From the NCBI GenBank assembly GCA_018830245.1, contig JAHJSW010000001.1, positions 1-36,843 on the forward strand: DNA of 36,843 nt, written 5' to 3'. The position numbers and the translations under genes were made by a program. Shown here one piece after another: positions 16,561 to 25,056 of this stretch (position 1 is the stretch's first letter; the number at the start of each line of letters is the position of its first letter). The notes under the pieces were generated by a model. It was not told where the DNA came from. It worked only from the letters and a program-made list of their open reading frames with translations, and did no database searches. The DNA comes from Nanobdellota archaeon (lineage in GTDB: Archaea > Nanobdellota > Nanobdellia > Pacearchaeales > GW2011-AR1).

Positions 16561-18576
16561 ATGTACTTAAAAAAGAGGTTTGATAAAAGAGGTAAGATTG
16601 CAATTTTAGAGATATTTATTCTCTTGCTTGGAATTATCGCAATTTCTTATGCAATTGGAAGTGAGATTAAACTTATAAAAGCAAGAGCTAAGGTCCCCCC
16701 AGCTACAGAAAATCCTACTAAGAACCCTCCACTAGGAGATCTCTCTGGAGGAGCAGTTCAAAAAGGAGCGGGAGGAGCAGAAGCTGCTACAGGAACAGCA
16801 ACCACAATTATGAATGGGTTTTTATGGGCAACAATAATTATCACTGCGCTAAAAATGTTTGGGATTACTCTCGGAGATAGCAAGTATACTACAAAAGCAT
16901 TAAGAGCAGGGGCGTTCTGGGGAGTAATGTCATATTATATTACCGACGCTATTGACCCAACATGGGCTGCTGAAAAAGGATGGTGGGATGTTTCTCAAGG
17001 CGCATGGGTTGGAATAGGTGTTGGACTGCTTATTTTTGAAGCAACATATAAAAAAGTAAAAGTTATTCCTGTTACATTTAACTGTCTTCCGTGGGAAGCG
17101 CCGACAGGAGGAGGAGATTGTGAGAAATGCAACGAAAGAGAAGTATGCAGTGAGTATATGTGTAAAAGTTTGGGACAGGCATGTGAATTAATTAACAAAG
17201 GAACAGAAGAAGAAGCATGTGCATGGGTAAATCCTCATGATGTAACACCTCCAATAATTGAGACCTGGGAAGATGCATTACTTCCTGATTACAAATATTC
17301 TCCTGACAATACAATTTCTCCACCTGATAGAGGAGTAAAAGTAATAAACACTAAATCAACAACAGACTGTGCAAAAGCATTCACCCCACTTTCCTTTGGA
17401 ATCACTCTTGATGAACCAGGGAAATGTAAAATAGATTATATAAGAAAAGGCAGTTTTGATGAGATGGCTTATTTATTTGGAGAGAGTGGCACACTAAAAT
17501 ACGAACATACTCAGACAATGAGTCTTCCTGGACCAGAAGCATTTAAAGAAGAAAATATCACACTTCAAAATGATGGAGAGTATGAATTATATGTAAGATG
17601 CCAGGATGCAAATGGAAATTATAATACTGCGAATTTTGTATTTAGATATTGTGTAGAAAAAGGGCCTGATACAACCCCTCCTCTGATTGTTAACACAAAT
17701 TTACTGAACAATATGCCTATTGCATATAATCAAACTTCTCTTGAGATTGAAGTTTATGTAAATGAACCTGCAGAGTGTAAATGGAGTCATAGAGACCAAG
17801 ATTATGATAAGATGGAAGAACAGATGGTATGTTCTTCTAGTATATTTGAAATGAATGCGCAAATGCTTTATGAATGCTCAACAAAACTTACTGGAATAGT
17901 AAGTAAAGAAAAAAATTCATTTTACTTTAGATGCAAAGATAAACCAAGAGCGACAAGTGATAGAAATACTAACACAGAATCATATGTTTTTAATGTGCTT
18001 GGAACACAACCACTAGTAATAAGCACTGTAGAACCAAATAATACACTTGTAAAAGATTCTACAGAGTCGGTAAAAGTAACTATTAAAGTTGAAACAGCTG
18101 CAGGGCATGAAGATGGAAAATCAATCTGCTATTATAGTGAGACAGATGATGAGGAAGATTATATTATGTTTTATAAAACTCAGTCACATGTACACGCCCA
18201 AGAATTATGGTTATCTGAAGGAAGGTATGATTATTTTATAAAATGCGTTGATCTTGGAGGGAATTCAGATAAAAGAAGCATAAATTTTGATGTTGAATCA
18301 GATATCAGTGCTCCTTCTGTAGTAAGAGTTTATCATGAAGAATCATACTTAAAATTAATTACAAATGAAAAAGCAGAGTGTGTTTATGATACAATGAATT
18401 GTAATTATCAGTTTGATGACGGGACATCAATCTCAGTAATAAATGAGGTTAATCACTATACTGACTGGGATACTAAAAAAGAATTTTTTATAAAATGCCA
18501 AGACGAATATAGAAACCAACCTCTTCCAAACGAATGCAGTATAATTGTAAGACCATTAGAACTTGGGTTTCGATAG
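16561..18576 (+). CDS. Membrane protein with Cys cluster and Ig-like repeats, C-half homologue of the giant surface protein
   Basis: The 671-residue product begins with a basic leader and hydrophobic helix (KRGKIAILEIFILLLGIIAI), again pilin-like. Residues 80-165 hold several hydrophobic segments. A Cys cluster (GGDCEKCNE at 184-192, CSEYMCKSLGQAC) and then Ig-like repeats follow, marked by EPGKCKI, EPAECKW and EKAECVY. All of this lines up with residues 555-1208 of the fused protein. Because it has its own hydrophobic N-terminus, it is an independent gene and not a frameshifted fragment. It is probably co-transcribed with the EF-hand lipoprotein three bases upstream. Confidence 0.77.
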   Translation: MYLKKRFDKRGKIAILEIFILLLGIIAISYAIGSEIKLIKARAKVPPATENPTKNPPLGDLSGGAVQKGAGGAEAATGTATTIMNGFLWATIIITALKMFGITLGDSKYTTKALRAGAFWGVMSYYITDAIDPTWAAEKGWWDVSQGAWVGIGVGLLIFEATYKKVKVIPVTFNCLPWEAPTGGGDCEKCNEREVCSEYMCKSLGQACELINKGTEEEACAWVNPHDVTPPIIETWEDALLPDYKYSPDNTISPPDRGVKVINTKSTTDCAKAFTPLSFGITLDEPGKCKIDYIRKGSFDEMAYLFGESGTLKYEHTQTMSLPGPEAFKEENITLQNDGEYELYVRCQDANGNYNTANFVFRYCVEKGPDTTPPLIVNTNLLNNMPIAYNQTSLEIEVYVNEPAECKWSHRDQDYDKMEEQMVCSSSIFEMNAQMLYECSTKLTGIVSKEKNSFYFRCKDKPRATSDRNTNTESYVFNVLGTQPLVISTVEPNNTLVKDSTESVKVTIKVETAAGHEDGKSICYYSETDDEEDYIMFYKTQSHVHAQELWLSEGRYDYFIKCVDLGGNSDKRSINFDVESDISAPSVVRVYHEESYLKLITNEKAECVYDTMNCNYQFDDGTSISVINEVNHYTDWDTKKEFFIKCQDEYRNQPLPNECSIIVRPLELGFR

Positions 18577-18612
18577 AGGGAGATAGGGATAATAACTTTC
18601 TTTTTTGTTTCT

Positions 18613-18978
18613 TTATTTAACAAATTCAACATTTTTAAATTTCTCAAATTCCTTATCTCCAGTGAGAAAAAGAAGATTATTTTCTAATGCATAGGTATAA
18701 CCAATGCAATCTGCATAAGATAGATTCTTTTTTTTATTTTTAATTCTAAATTTTACTGCCTTTTTTAAGACCTTGTCATTAGCATTAATAACAAAATACC
18801 TAAATTTTTCATAGATTTCATCAGCAATTTTTTCTCCATACTCCCGTAAAGCAAACCAATAAATTTCGACTAAATTAAAAACAGTCATTGCAAAAGGTTC
18901 TTGAGAGTAACGAGCATACATAGGATTTCCATCAAGAAGTTCAATTACTGCATAGCTATCAAAGAAATATCCTACCAT
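18613..18978 (-). CDS. vapC: PIN-domain ribonuclease toxin, VapC-like
   Basis: The 121-residue PIN-domain protein has the four expected acidic positions: D7 in YFFDSYAVIELL, Glu in NLVEIYWFALRE, Asp in LSYADCIGYTYA and Asp in FLTGDKEFEKF. PIN toxins cleave RNA, often tRNA or rRNA, when released from their antitoxin. The ATG at 18976-18978 overlaps the end of the antitoxin gene by seven bases, the usual VapBC order. The pair lies on the minus strand, interrupting an otherwise plus-strand surface locus. Confidence 0.85.
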   Translation of the reverse strand: MVGYFFDSYAVIELLDGNPMYARYSQEPFAMTVFNLVEIYWFALREYGEKIADEIYEKFRYFVINANDKVLKKAVKFRIKNKKKNLSYADCIGYTYALENNLLFLTGDKEFEKFKNVEFVK

Positions 18979-19184
18979 CCTTTTCTCATTTCGTCTTTTA
19001 TTTTTTGAGCCCTCTGCTTAGATTTGCGAGGAAACATTCCAAAAAAGTCTCTTGCAAGGAGATTTTTCTTAATTTCTATTGTAATTTCATGGTTTTCTTT
19101 AATTTTATGTGCCTCTACAAATATCTTAGGAAGAATAATTGCCAGTGAATTCCCCCATTTTCTTGGTCTTGTCTTTATTTCCAT
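18972..19184 (-). CDS. vapB: AbrB-type antitoxin, VapB-like
   Basis: The 70-residue product has an N-terminal swapped-hairpin AbrB/MazE DNA-binding domain: TRPRKWGNSLAIILPK, then HKIKENHEITIEIKKN. The C-terminal part (FFGMFPRKSKQRAQKIKDE) is the probable toxin-binding tail. Such antitoxins neutralise the partner PIN nuclease and repress their own promoter. The upstream side (19185-19250) is AT-rich and could hold the operator. The ATG is preceded by ATTATGTATC on the coding strand, with no clear ribosome site. Confidence 0.83.
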   Translation of the reverse strand: MEIKTRPRKWGNSLAIILPKIFVEAHKIKENHEITIEIKKNLLARDFFGMFPRKSKQRAQKIKDEMRKGW

Positions 19185-19309
19185 GATACATAATGATACT
19201 TTATGATATTTAAATGTTTTGATTTTGCAATTTTAAGAAAACCCAAAATTTAGATGTAAAATAAATATGATAAATATTAGAGGAACACAACTTTTTCTTT
19301 TATAAAACC

Positions 19310-19337
19310 TTATAAATAATCTTTTTTTAATTCAAGT
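19310..19337 (+). promoter_or_regulatory. Promoter of the four-gene pilin-like operon
   Basis: TTATAAATA at 19310-19318 is centred about 24 bases before the ATG at 19338, the spacing expected for an archaeal TATA box driving a leaderless message. No ribosome-binding motif is visible in front of this first ATG. Genes two to four follow with 1-base gaps or a 4-base overlap and so depend on this promoter. Confidence 0.6.
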
Positions 19338-19835
19338 ATGAAAAAGAGTGGCCAGATGAAGTTATCTTTTGGTATGATTGTTTCAATTATTCTAATAATT
19401 ATATTTATTGCTTTTGCTTTTTTTGCTATTAAAAAATTTCTTGAAATTCAGGAAGCTGTAAAAATTGGAAAATTCAAAGATAATTTACAGGCAGATGTTG
19501 ATAAAATGTGGGGAGGTCAGCAGGGTTCTCAAGAAAAAGAATATTTTCTTCCAAAAAAAATACAGTATGTTTGTTTTGTAAATTATTTATCTTCAAAAAA
19601 AGGAGAGAACCAAGAATTATATAGTAAATTAAAACAAGTTTATTATGGTGAGGAAAATATGATTTTTTATCCTTTAGGATCTGCACAAAGTTTAGAAGCA
19701 GTAGAATTAAAACATTTAAACATGGAAAAAATAACTAGTGATGAAAACCCGTATTGTATTGCTCCTAAAAATGGAAAAGTTCAGATGAAGATACAAAAAA
19801 AATATGAAGAGGCACTTGTTGAAATAACTCGATAA
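19338..19835 (+). CDS. Pilin-like membrane protein, first of four
   Basis: The 165-residue product begins MKKSGQMKLSFGMIVSIILI: a short basic segment with GQ, then a long hydrophobic helix to about residue 35. The rest is soluble and exported, with residues 55-65 WGGQQGSQE and two Cys (IQYVCFVNYL and NPYCIAPKNG). The layout fits a class III signal peptide, although the helix lacks the usual Glu at position 5. It is the first gene of a tight four-gene set. I cannot say whether it is a major subunit, a minor subunit or a non-pilin membrane protein. Confidence 0.6.
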   Translation: MKKSGQMKLSFGMIVSIILIIIFIAFAFFAIKKFLEIQEAVKIGKFKDNLQADVDKMWGGQQGSQEKEYFLPKKIQYVCFVNYLSSKKGENQELYSKLKQVYYGEENMIFYPLGSAQSLEAVELKHLNMEKITSDENPYCIAPKNGKVQMKIQKKYEEALVEITR

Positions 19836-19836
19836 A

Positions 19837-20763
19837 ATGTTAGAAAAAAAAGGTTATCTAGAACTCCCTTTTGCCTGGCTTTTTGCAATTGTTGCAGGAG
19901 CATTTATCTTATTTCTTGCAATTTTTTTCGCAACAAAACTAATCAATCTTGAACAAACCAGTATTGATGCTCAGACAGGAAAAGAGATTGGGATATTGCT
20001 TAATCCTCTTGAAACAAGTTTTGAGGCAGGGAAAACAACTTCATTTATAATGCCAGTTGATACAAGAATCTACAATAAATGCAATAATAAAGGAATTTTT
20101 GGGAGACAGATAATCCAAATCTCTCAAAAAAGTTTTAATAAATGGACAGAAACAGATTTAGAAGTTGGTTTCTCAAATAAATACATATTTTCAGAAAATT
20201 ATACAGAAGGGAAGAAATTTTATTTATTTTCCAAACCATTTGAATTCCCCTTTAAAATCTCTGATTTAATTTATATGACTTCTTCAAATAAAATTTACTG
20301 CTTTAAAGATCCTCCTTTAAACATAGAAGAGGAATTAGCTTCATTGAATCAAGGAAATATTAGAATAAATAATTGTTCAGGGGAAAGTATTAAGATTTGC
20401 TTTTCAGGAGGATCTGAATGTGAGGTAGATGTAAACTATGAATATAAATGGGTAATTAGAAATTCAGAAAAAGTATATTTTGAAAAAGATGCACTGATGT
20501 ATGCTGCGATTTTTTCAGATAAGAAAACTTATGAGTGCCAGTTAAAGAGATTAATGCAAAGAGTAAATCAATTAGCGCTATTATATCAGGATAAAGCAGA
20601 TTTTGTTTCAAAAGCAGGATGCGAATCAAATCTAAAACAAGATTTATTAATGTTAAGTAATTCAGCGTCTGATTTTGAAGATTCGTCAAACCTTGGAGTG
20701 CTTGCTATAAATGTTGAATCAATTAAAGACAAAAATAATTTTGCAGATTGTGAGTTATGGTAA
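19837..20763 (+). CDS. Pilin-like membrane protein, second of four
   Basis: The 308-residue product begins MLEKKGYLELPFAWLFAIVA, with the hydrophobic helix running to about residue 34. It keeps a Gly-Tyr in place of the Gly-Gln seen in its neighbours. The exported part contains paired Cys (INNCSGESIKICFSGGSEC) and a C-terminal helix region (YECQLKRLMQRVNQLALLYQ) ending NNFADCELW. It is the largest of the four and starts one base after the previous stop. I do not recognise a domain; its size and Cys content suggest a tip or minor component if a filament is formed. Confidence 0.6.
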   Translation: MLEKKGYLELPFAWLFAIVAGAFILFLAIFFATKLINLEQTSIDAQTGKEIGILLNPLETSFEAGKTTSFIMPVDTRIYNKCNNKGIFGRQIIQISQKSFNKWTETDLEVGFSNKYIFSENYTEGKKFYLFSKPFEFPFKISDLIYMTSSNKIYCFKDPPLNIEEELASLNQGNIRINNCSGESIKICFSGGSECEVDVNYEYKWVIRNSEKVYFEKDALMYAAIFSDKKTYECQLKRLMQRVNQLALLYQDKADFVSKAGCESNLKQDLLMLSNSASDFEDSSNLGVLAINVESIKDKNNFADCELW

Positions 20764-20764
20764 G

Positions 20765-21283
20765 ATGAAAAATAGAAAAGCACAACTAAAAATAAAGCAA
20801 ATGACATTTATGTTAATTGCTGTCACGCTATTTTTTGCACTAGTTGGAATGTTTGTCTTGGTTATTAAATTTTCAGATATACGAGAAGCTGCAACTGAAC
20901 TTGAAGAGAGGAATGCCATGTTACTTGTTTCAAAGCTTGCTAACTCCCCTGAATTTTCTTGTGGAGGAGCATTTGACACACCTCGGTTAAATTGCATAGA
21001 TGCTGATAAAGTAATGATTTTAAGGCAACACATAGAAAAATACAATGATTTTTGGGGGGTTTCGAATATAGAGATAAGAAAAATTTATCCTGCAGCAAAC
21101 TCTGAAATCTTGTGCACTCTTGAGAATTATCCTAATTGTAATATCATCAGATTACGTTCAAAAGAGATTATTGGAGCAGATTTATCAAATTTTATATCTT
21201 TATGCAGAAAAGAACCTTATGAAGGAGATTATTACAATAAATGTGAACTAGCCAGAATTATGGTGAGTTATGAAGAAAAATGA
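20765..21283 (+). CDS. Pilin-like membrane protein, third of four
   Basis: The start used is the ATG at 20765, one base after the previous stop, which gives MKNRKAQLKIKQMTFMLIAV; a longer frame from 20711 lies within the upstream gene and is rejected. The 172-residue product has a basic KAQ leader, a hydrophobic helix at about 13-34, then an exported region with several Cys (PEFSCGGAF, RLNCIDAD, EILCTLENYPNC, SLCRKEP). It ends in an ATGA overlap with the fourth gene. The KAQ before the helix is a common form of archaeal prepilin cleavage site. Confidence 0.62.
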   Translation: MKNRKAQLKIKQMTFMLIAVTLFFALVGMFVLVIKFSDIREAATELEERNAMLLVSKLANSPEFSCGGAFDTPRLNCIDADKVMILRQHIEKYNDFWGVSNIEIRKIYPAANSEILCTLENYPNCNIIRLRSKEIIGADLSNFISLCRKEPYEGDYYNKCELARIMVSYEEK

Positions 21284-21768
21284 GAACAAAAAATAAAAAA
21301 GCACAAGAAGAAATGATTGGTTTTGCGCTAATAATAATCATAGTTGCGGTGATTTTATTAATTTTCTTGGGATTTTCCTTGCGAACTCATCAAAAAGAAC
21401 TTGTAGAGAGTTATGAAGTAGACAGCTTTATTCAATCTTTTTTACAATATACTAGTGATTGCGCAGAAGGTCATGAACCAAATTATGCTTCAATTCAAAA
21501 ACTTATTTTTTTATGCAATAGGAAAGAGAGGTGCACAGATGAAAGAGATAGTTGTGAAGTTTTGAACACTACATTAACTCAAATATTAGAAAAAAGCTGG
21601 GAAATTGTAGATAGACCTACTAAGGGATATGAACTAAATATTAGTTCAGGTAATAAAGATATTATTTTGATTAAAACAGGGAATTTTACTAGAAATTATA
21701 AAGGATCTCAACAAAATTTGATAATTGGGGGAAACCCTTCAGATATAATCTTTGTAGCTTATTATTAA
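21280..21768 (+). CDS. Pilin-like membrane protein, fourth of four
   Basis: The 162-residue product has the most pilin-like start of the set: KNKKAQEEMIGFALIIIIVA, with charged leader, AQ, acidic residues and then a long hydrophobic helix. The exported part has Cys at TSDCAEGHE, FLCNRKERC and DSCEVLN and ends in beta-like sequence with a QNLIIGG motif. Its stop overlaps the last bases of the convergent regulator gene. With the three upstream genes it forms a compact operon of related architecture but little sequence identity. Confidence 0.63.
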   Translation: MRTKNKKAQEEMIGFALIIIIVAVILLIFLGFSLRTHQKELVESYEVDSFIQSFLQYTSDCAEGHEPNYASIQKLIFLCNRKERCTDERDSCEVLNTTLTQILEKSWEIVDRPTKGYELNISSGNKDIILIKTGNFTRNYKGSQQNLIIGGNPSDIIFVAYY

Positions 21769-22118
21769 ACTTTTAAATGAATAGTAATAGTATCTACAAT
21801 AATCTCTGGTTTGTGCCGTATTCTATTCTTAGTTTTTTCCTCAATAAGTTCAATAAACCCAAATCTCTCTAAAAGCTTAATATCATCATTTACAGACTTA
21901 AATCCTCGATTTAATTTTTTCGCCAAATCATATATAGATTTTGGATTTTGAGTCTTAATTGTATGCAAAATACGTGCTTTTTCATTGCTTAAAAGCTGCC
22001 TCAAGGCCAAAACTCCAGAAAAATCATAGTCTTTTTTAGAGATTCCTGATTTTTTGAAAATAGAAAATGTTCCTTTTGATTCTTTAATTGTAATTTCTCG
22101 TGTCTTTTTCTTAACCAT
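21765..22118 (-). CDS. Winged-helix DNA-binding protein, HVO_A0114-like
   Basis: I chose the ATG at 22118 (117 residues); a GTG at 22133 would add five residues. The protein contains LRQLLSNEKARILHTIKTQ, then IYDLAKKLNRGFKSVNDDIK, then LLERFGFIELIEE, a winged helix of the MarR/ArsR style found in the archaeal HVO_A0114 group. It ends RHKPEIIVDTITIHLKV, also typical of that group. Such proteins are sequence-specific regulators. It reads away from the S-layer promoter and converges on the pilin-like operon, with a 4-base overlap of coding ends. Confidence 0.75.
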   Translation of the reverse strand: MVKKKTREITIKESKGTFSIFKKSGISKKDYDFSGVLALRQLLSNEKARILHTIKTQNPKSIYDLAKKLNRGFKSVNDDIKLLERFGFIELIEEKTKNRIRHKPEIIVDTITIHLKV

Positions 22119-22281
22119 CTTGTTTTTATACACAGAGTTTTATCATATAGAGATATAAAAATATATCTTTAATATATCTATTTTATTAATATATATGTTA
22201 TTTAATATTACCCTATATTAATAAACCTTTTGGAAAGATAATAAGTTTAGTAGTGTATTCCAATTTAGTAATAACACAACA

Positions 22282-22510
22282 TTTATAAACAAAACCATCA
22301 AAAATAGTGTTTTTAGTAAAGAGCGTTGAAGAAGAAACCGTAATCTTTTTAAACAAAATCGATTTTTGAGATATACCCGCAAGGGTTCTATAGGGAATTA
22401 AATCATGCTCGTCTCAATACAATGGTCTCCCCTATGACTATTAGATTGAGGAGGGAGTTGTCATAGACAACAATTATCATACAAATGAAAGGAGGTTGAA
22501 AAGAAAAGAA
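22282..22510 (+). promoter_or_regulatory. S-layer gene promoter and long structured 5' leader
   Basis: A TATA box TTTATAAAC at 22282-22290 predicts initiation near 22310, leaving a leader of about 200 bases, unlike the leaderless genes around it. The leader contains ACCC-GCAA-GGGT (22375-22386, a GNRA-loop hairpin), ATAGGG (22390-22395) able to pair with CCCTAT (22430-22435), CTCAAT (22413-22418) able to pair with ATTGAG (22445-22450), and a perfect GTTGTC-ATA-GACAAC hairpin (22457-22471). A strong GGAGG lies at 22491-22495. A four-codon frame MKGG (22485-22499) spans it. The 5' part from 22134 is AT-rich with no gene. Confidence 0.6.
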
Positions 22511-24910
22511 ATGAAATTTAGTTTTAAAAAAATATCTGCTATAGCAACTAGTGCATTAATGTTAGGTATGAGTGCTGGTGTCGCTGTTGCAGCAAGCTAT
22601 CCAGAACCTTTTATTTCTGGAGGAAGTGCAAATGTAGCTATTGTTTATGGTACAGGGGCAGGGGTTTCTGCTCTAGATCTTGTTCAAGCCGGAAACATAC
22701 AGTCTAATTTGCAATCTAATCTTGGTTCAGCAGGAACTACTGTAACTAGTGGTTCTGTCACTGGAGGAGATAGTGTTAAATTCGAAAAATCTTCAACAAA
22801 ATTCCAATTAGGAAAGGGGATTACAGATATTATCTCAACTTCTATTACTGATGATAGTCCTGGAGAAGGACTTAAAGTTCTTTTAGCTGATGGGAAATAT
22901 GTGGATGATGATAATGACGAAAAAGACTATACTCAAAAGATTGATATGGCTAACTTAACATTAGGTATGTTTGATGATGATGACTATAAACCAGACACCC
23001 CTACAATTGGCTTTAGAGTTACTAGCGCATCTCAGGTATTAAATTATACCTTAGATTTTACTGATGAACCAGAGTGGGCAGACTTAACATCAACAAATAT
23101 TGAAATTATGGGAAAAACATATTTCATATTGAGTGTTACAGCAAACACAACAATAAATCTTCTTGACTCAGCAAATACTGCAACAGTATCAGAAGGTGAA
23201 ACCGCAAGTGTTACTGTAGAAGGAACAACCTATGAAGTTTCTATCCAGTATATTAGTTCTACAGAAGTAAAACTAACAATTAATGGAGAGAATACAAATA
23301 GTCTGCAAGAGTCGCATACTCAAAAATTGAAGAATGGGGCTTATGTTGGTATCAAAGACATTATGCATGATTCAAAAACAGGAAGTGTGAGTAGTGTAGA
23401 GTTTAGTATTGGAACAGGAAAATTAATTCTTAAGGATGCTACTGATGTTGAGATTAACGATGCATCTGTGTCTAATATGAAAACATATATTACTACAACA
23501 AGTTCGTCTACTCCTACAATTAGCAAAATTGTAATTGAATGGAAAGCAGATGATGAATTATTTATAGCGCCAGACAGTGAGGTTACAATGCCAGGGTTTG
23601 GAGCAGTAAAATTGTCCTTTAGTGGGATGTTATACCCTAAAGAAGAAGTAATTACTGTTAAAGGAGGAAGTACTACTTATGCCGTACTTGAAAATTTCCC
23701 TATGAAAGATGGTTCAGTAGATATAAACATTCTTTACGGAAATAGTAGTGATTGGACAGGAATTGGAAAAGATTCTACTCATCTACTAAGAACAGATGTT
23801 GATTCAGACATAACATTTGACAAAGACACTGATGAATATTTTGTAGCTTCTTTTAATGATGGAAGTAATGCAGAATCTTATTTAATGAGGGCTACTGATT
23901 TCGGGCAGATTGGAACTACTACTGCAAACAGAACTGATATTCAGTATCGGAAAGATGGTGTTTGGACAACAATAAAAGACGATGCTAAATTAGCAGATGT
24001 TGTCACAATCGGGAATGTCCAATTAACTATTGGAGCAATTAAGAGATCTGCAGAAAATACTGTTGTCCTTACAGCAGGAACAAGTTGTAACTTTCATACA
24101 GCTTATTCAAAAGAAGGCTTAGAAGTTTTCTTACCATATGCTGCTGATGCTGGACCAGCTACTGCTAGACCAGGTGCGCTTAACACAACTAATGTAACTC
24201 ATGGAGGAACTGCTACCACTTTTGACTTAATCTTTAGTGAAGAAGACAAAAATGGAAATATTGGTGATGGAGGAAACATTACTGCAGTTCTTGGATGGAA
24301 TTCTGCCACAACTAAAGAAGCTTATGTAAGCGATGTTGGAAACGAATCAGTTACATTTGCTGAAGATGGAGACAGCACTAAAAAATGGCTAAGTTATAAA
24401 TATGGTGCACTTGCTTCTAAATTGTTGTGGGATAAAACAGGAGACCAGTATGAACTCCAGATAACATATCATGGAGATGAATCATATGGAGAAGTTTACT
24501 TAACTGCTCCTCTTGCAACTGTTTCAGCAGGAACAACTTCAACAACTACTGCAACTCAACTTGGAGATGTATTAGTAAAAGATAGTGAAGTTAGCTCTGT
24601 AAGTTCAAAGAACTTAATTATTGTTGGTGGAAGCTGTATTAATTCAGCTGCTGCTAAAGTATTAGGTGGAACTTATTGTGGTGCAGGATTCACAGAAGCA
24701 ACTGGTGTCGGAGCAGGAGAATTCCTAATCCAGAGTGTAGGCGATGCTTATTCAACTGGAAAAATCGCATTAGTTGTTGCTGGTTATGAAGCTGCAGACA
24801 CTGTAAATGCTGCTACATATCTAAGAACTCAAACAGTTGACACAACTGCAGGTAAGAAATACAAAGGTACTTCATCTACTAGTGCAGAACTTGTTACAAC
24901 AACAGTGTAA
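22511..24910 (+). CDS. S-layer protein
   Basis: The 799-residue product starts MKFSFKKISAIATSALMLGM, a signal peptide probably cut after AVAA near residue 29. The mature N-terminus (YPEPFISGGSANVAIVYGTG, then SALDLVQAGNIQSNL) matches the archaeal S-layer pattern in which a cell-wall-binding-like domain follows the signal. The rest is Thr/Ser/Asp-rich beta sequence with few Cys. I use the ATG at 22511; a TTG at 22496 would touch the GGAGG directly, while the ATG sits 15 bases from it, which is long. The long leader and poly-T terminator fit a highly expressed single gene. It forms the outer protein lattice of the cell. Confidence 0.8.
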   Translation: MKFSFKKISAIATSALMLGMSAGVAVAASYPEPFISGGSANVAIVYGTGAGVSALDLVQAGNIQSNLQSNLGSAGTTVTSGSVTGGDSVKFEKSSTKFQLGKGITDIISTSITDDSPGEGLKVLLADGKYVDDDNDEKDYTQKIDMANLTLGMFDDDDYKPDTPTIGFRVTSASQVLNYTLDFTDEPEWADLTSTNIEIMGKTYFILSVTANTTINLLDSANTATVSEGETASVTVEGTTYEVSIQYISSTEVKLTINGENTNSLQESHTQKLKNGAYVGIKDIMHDSKTGSVSSVEFSIGTGKLILKDATDVEINDASVSNMKTYITTTSSSTPTISKIVIEWKADDELFIAPDSEVTMPGFGAVKLSFSGMLYPKEEVITVKGGSTTYAVLENFPMKDGSVDINILYGNSSDWTGIGKDSTHLLRTDVDSDITFDKDTDEYFVASFNDGSNAESYLMRATDFGQIGTTTANRTDIQYRKDGVWTTIKDDAKLADVVTIGNVQLTIGAIKRSAENTVVLTAGTSCNFHTAYSKEGLEVFLPYAADAGPATARPGALNTTNVTHGGTATTFDLIFSEEDKNGNIGDGGNITAVLGWNSATTKEAYVSDVGNESVTFAEDGDSTKKWLSYKYGALASKLLWDKTGDQYELQITYHGDESYGEVYLTAPLATVSAGTTSTTTATQLGDVLVKDSEVSSVSSKNLIIVGGSCINSAAAKVLGGTYCGAGFTEATGVGAGEFLIQSVGDAYSTGKIALVVAGYEAADTVNAATYLRTQTVDTTAGKKYKGTSSTSAELVTTTV

Positions 24911-24923
24911 GTCAAAAAAATAA

Positions 24924-24953
24924 TTTTTTATTTTTTCCTTTTTCTTTTTTTTT
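24924..24953 (+). terminator. Poly-T terminator of the S-layer gene
   Basis: Starting 14 bases after the stop are four runs of T (six, six, five and nine) broken only by single A and C residues. Archaeal RNA polymerase terminates at such T-rich tracts without needing a hairpin. This is the strongest T-tract in the window and lies just before the mobile element. Confidence 0.65.
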
Positions 24954-25022
24954 AACTGATGGCTAGAGCTGTGCAAAAGCAAAGTTTTATATTAGGAAAA
25001 AAATTGTTTTTAAAATGAACCT

Positions 25023-25042
25023 CTGCGGACTGAAGTCCGCAG
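25023..25042. repeat. Subterminal hairpin, element 1 (3' end of tnpA side)
   Basis: CTGCGGAC-TGAA-GTCCGCAG is a perfect hairpin just downstream of the tnpA stop. It is GC-rich against AT-rich surroundings and fits the end structure recognised by TnpA. Confidence 0.8.
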
Positions 25043-25056
25043 TTTCCAAATCATGT

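Noticed and set aside
20711-20764. Longer start for the third pilin-like gene
   Set aside because: It overlaps the upstream gene by more than 50 bases and would bury the basic-plus-hydrophobic start.
22496-22510. TTG start for the S-layer gene
   Set aside because: The TTG touches the GGAGG ribosome site with no spacer; the ATG at 22511 gives a normal signal peptide.
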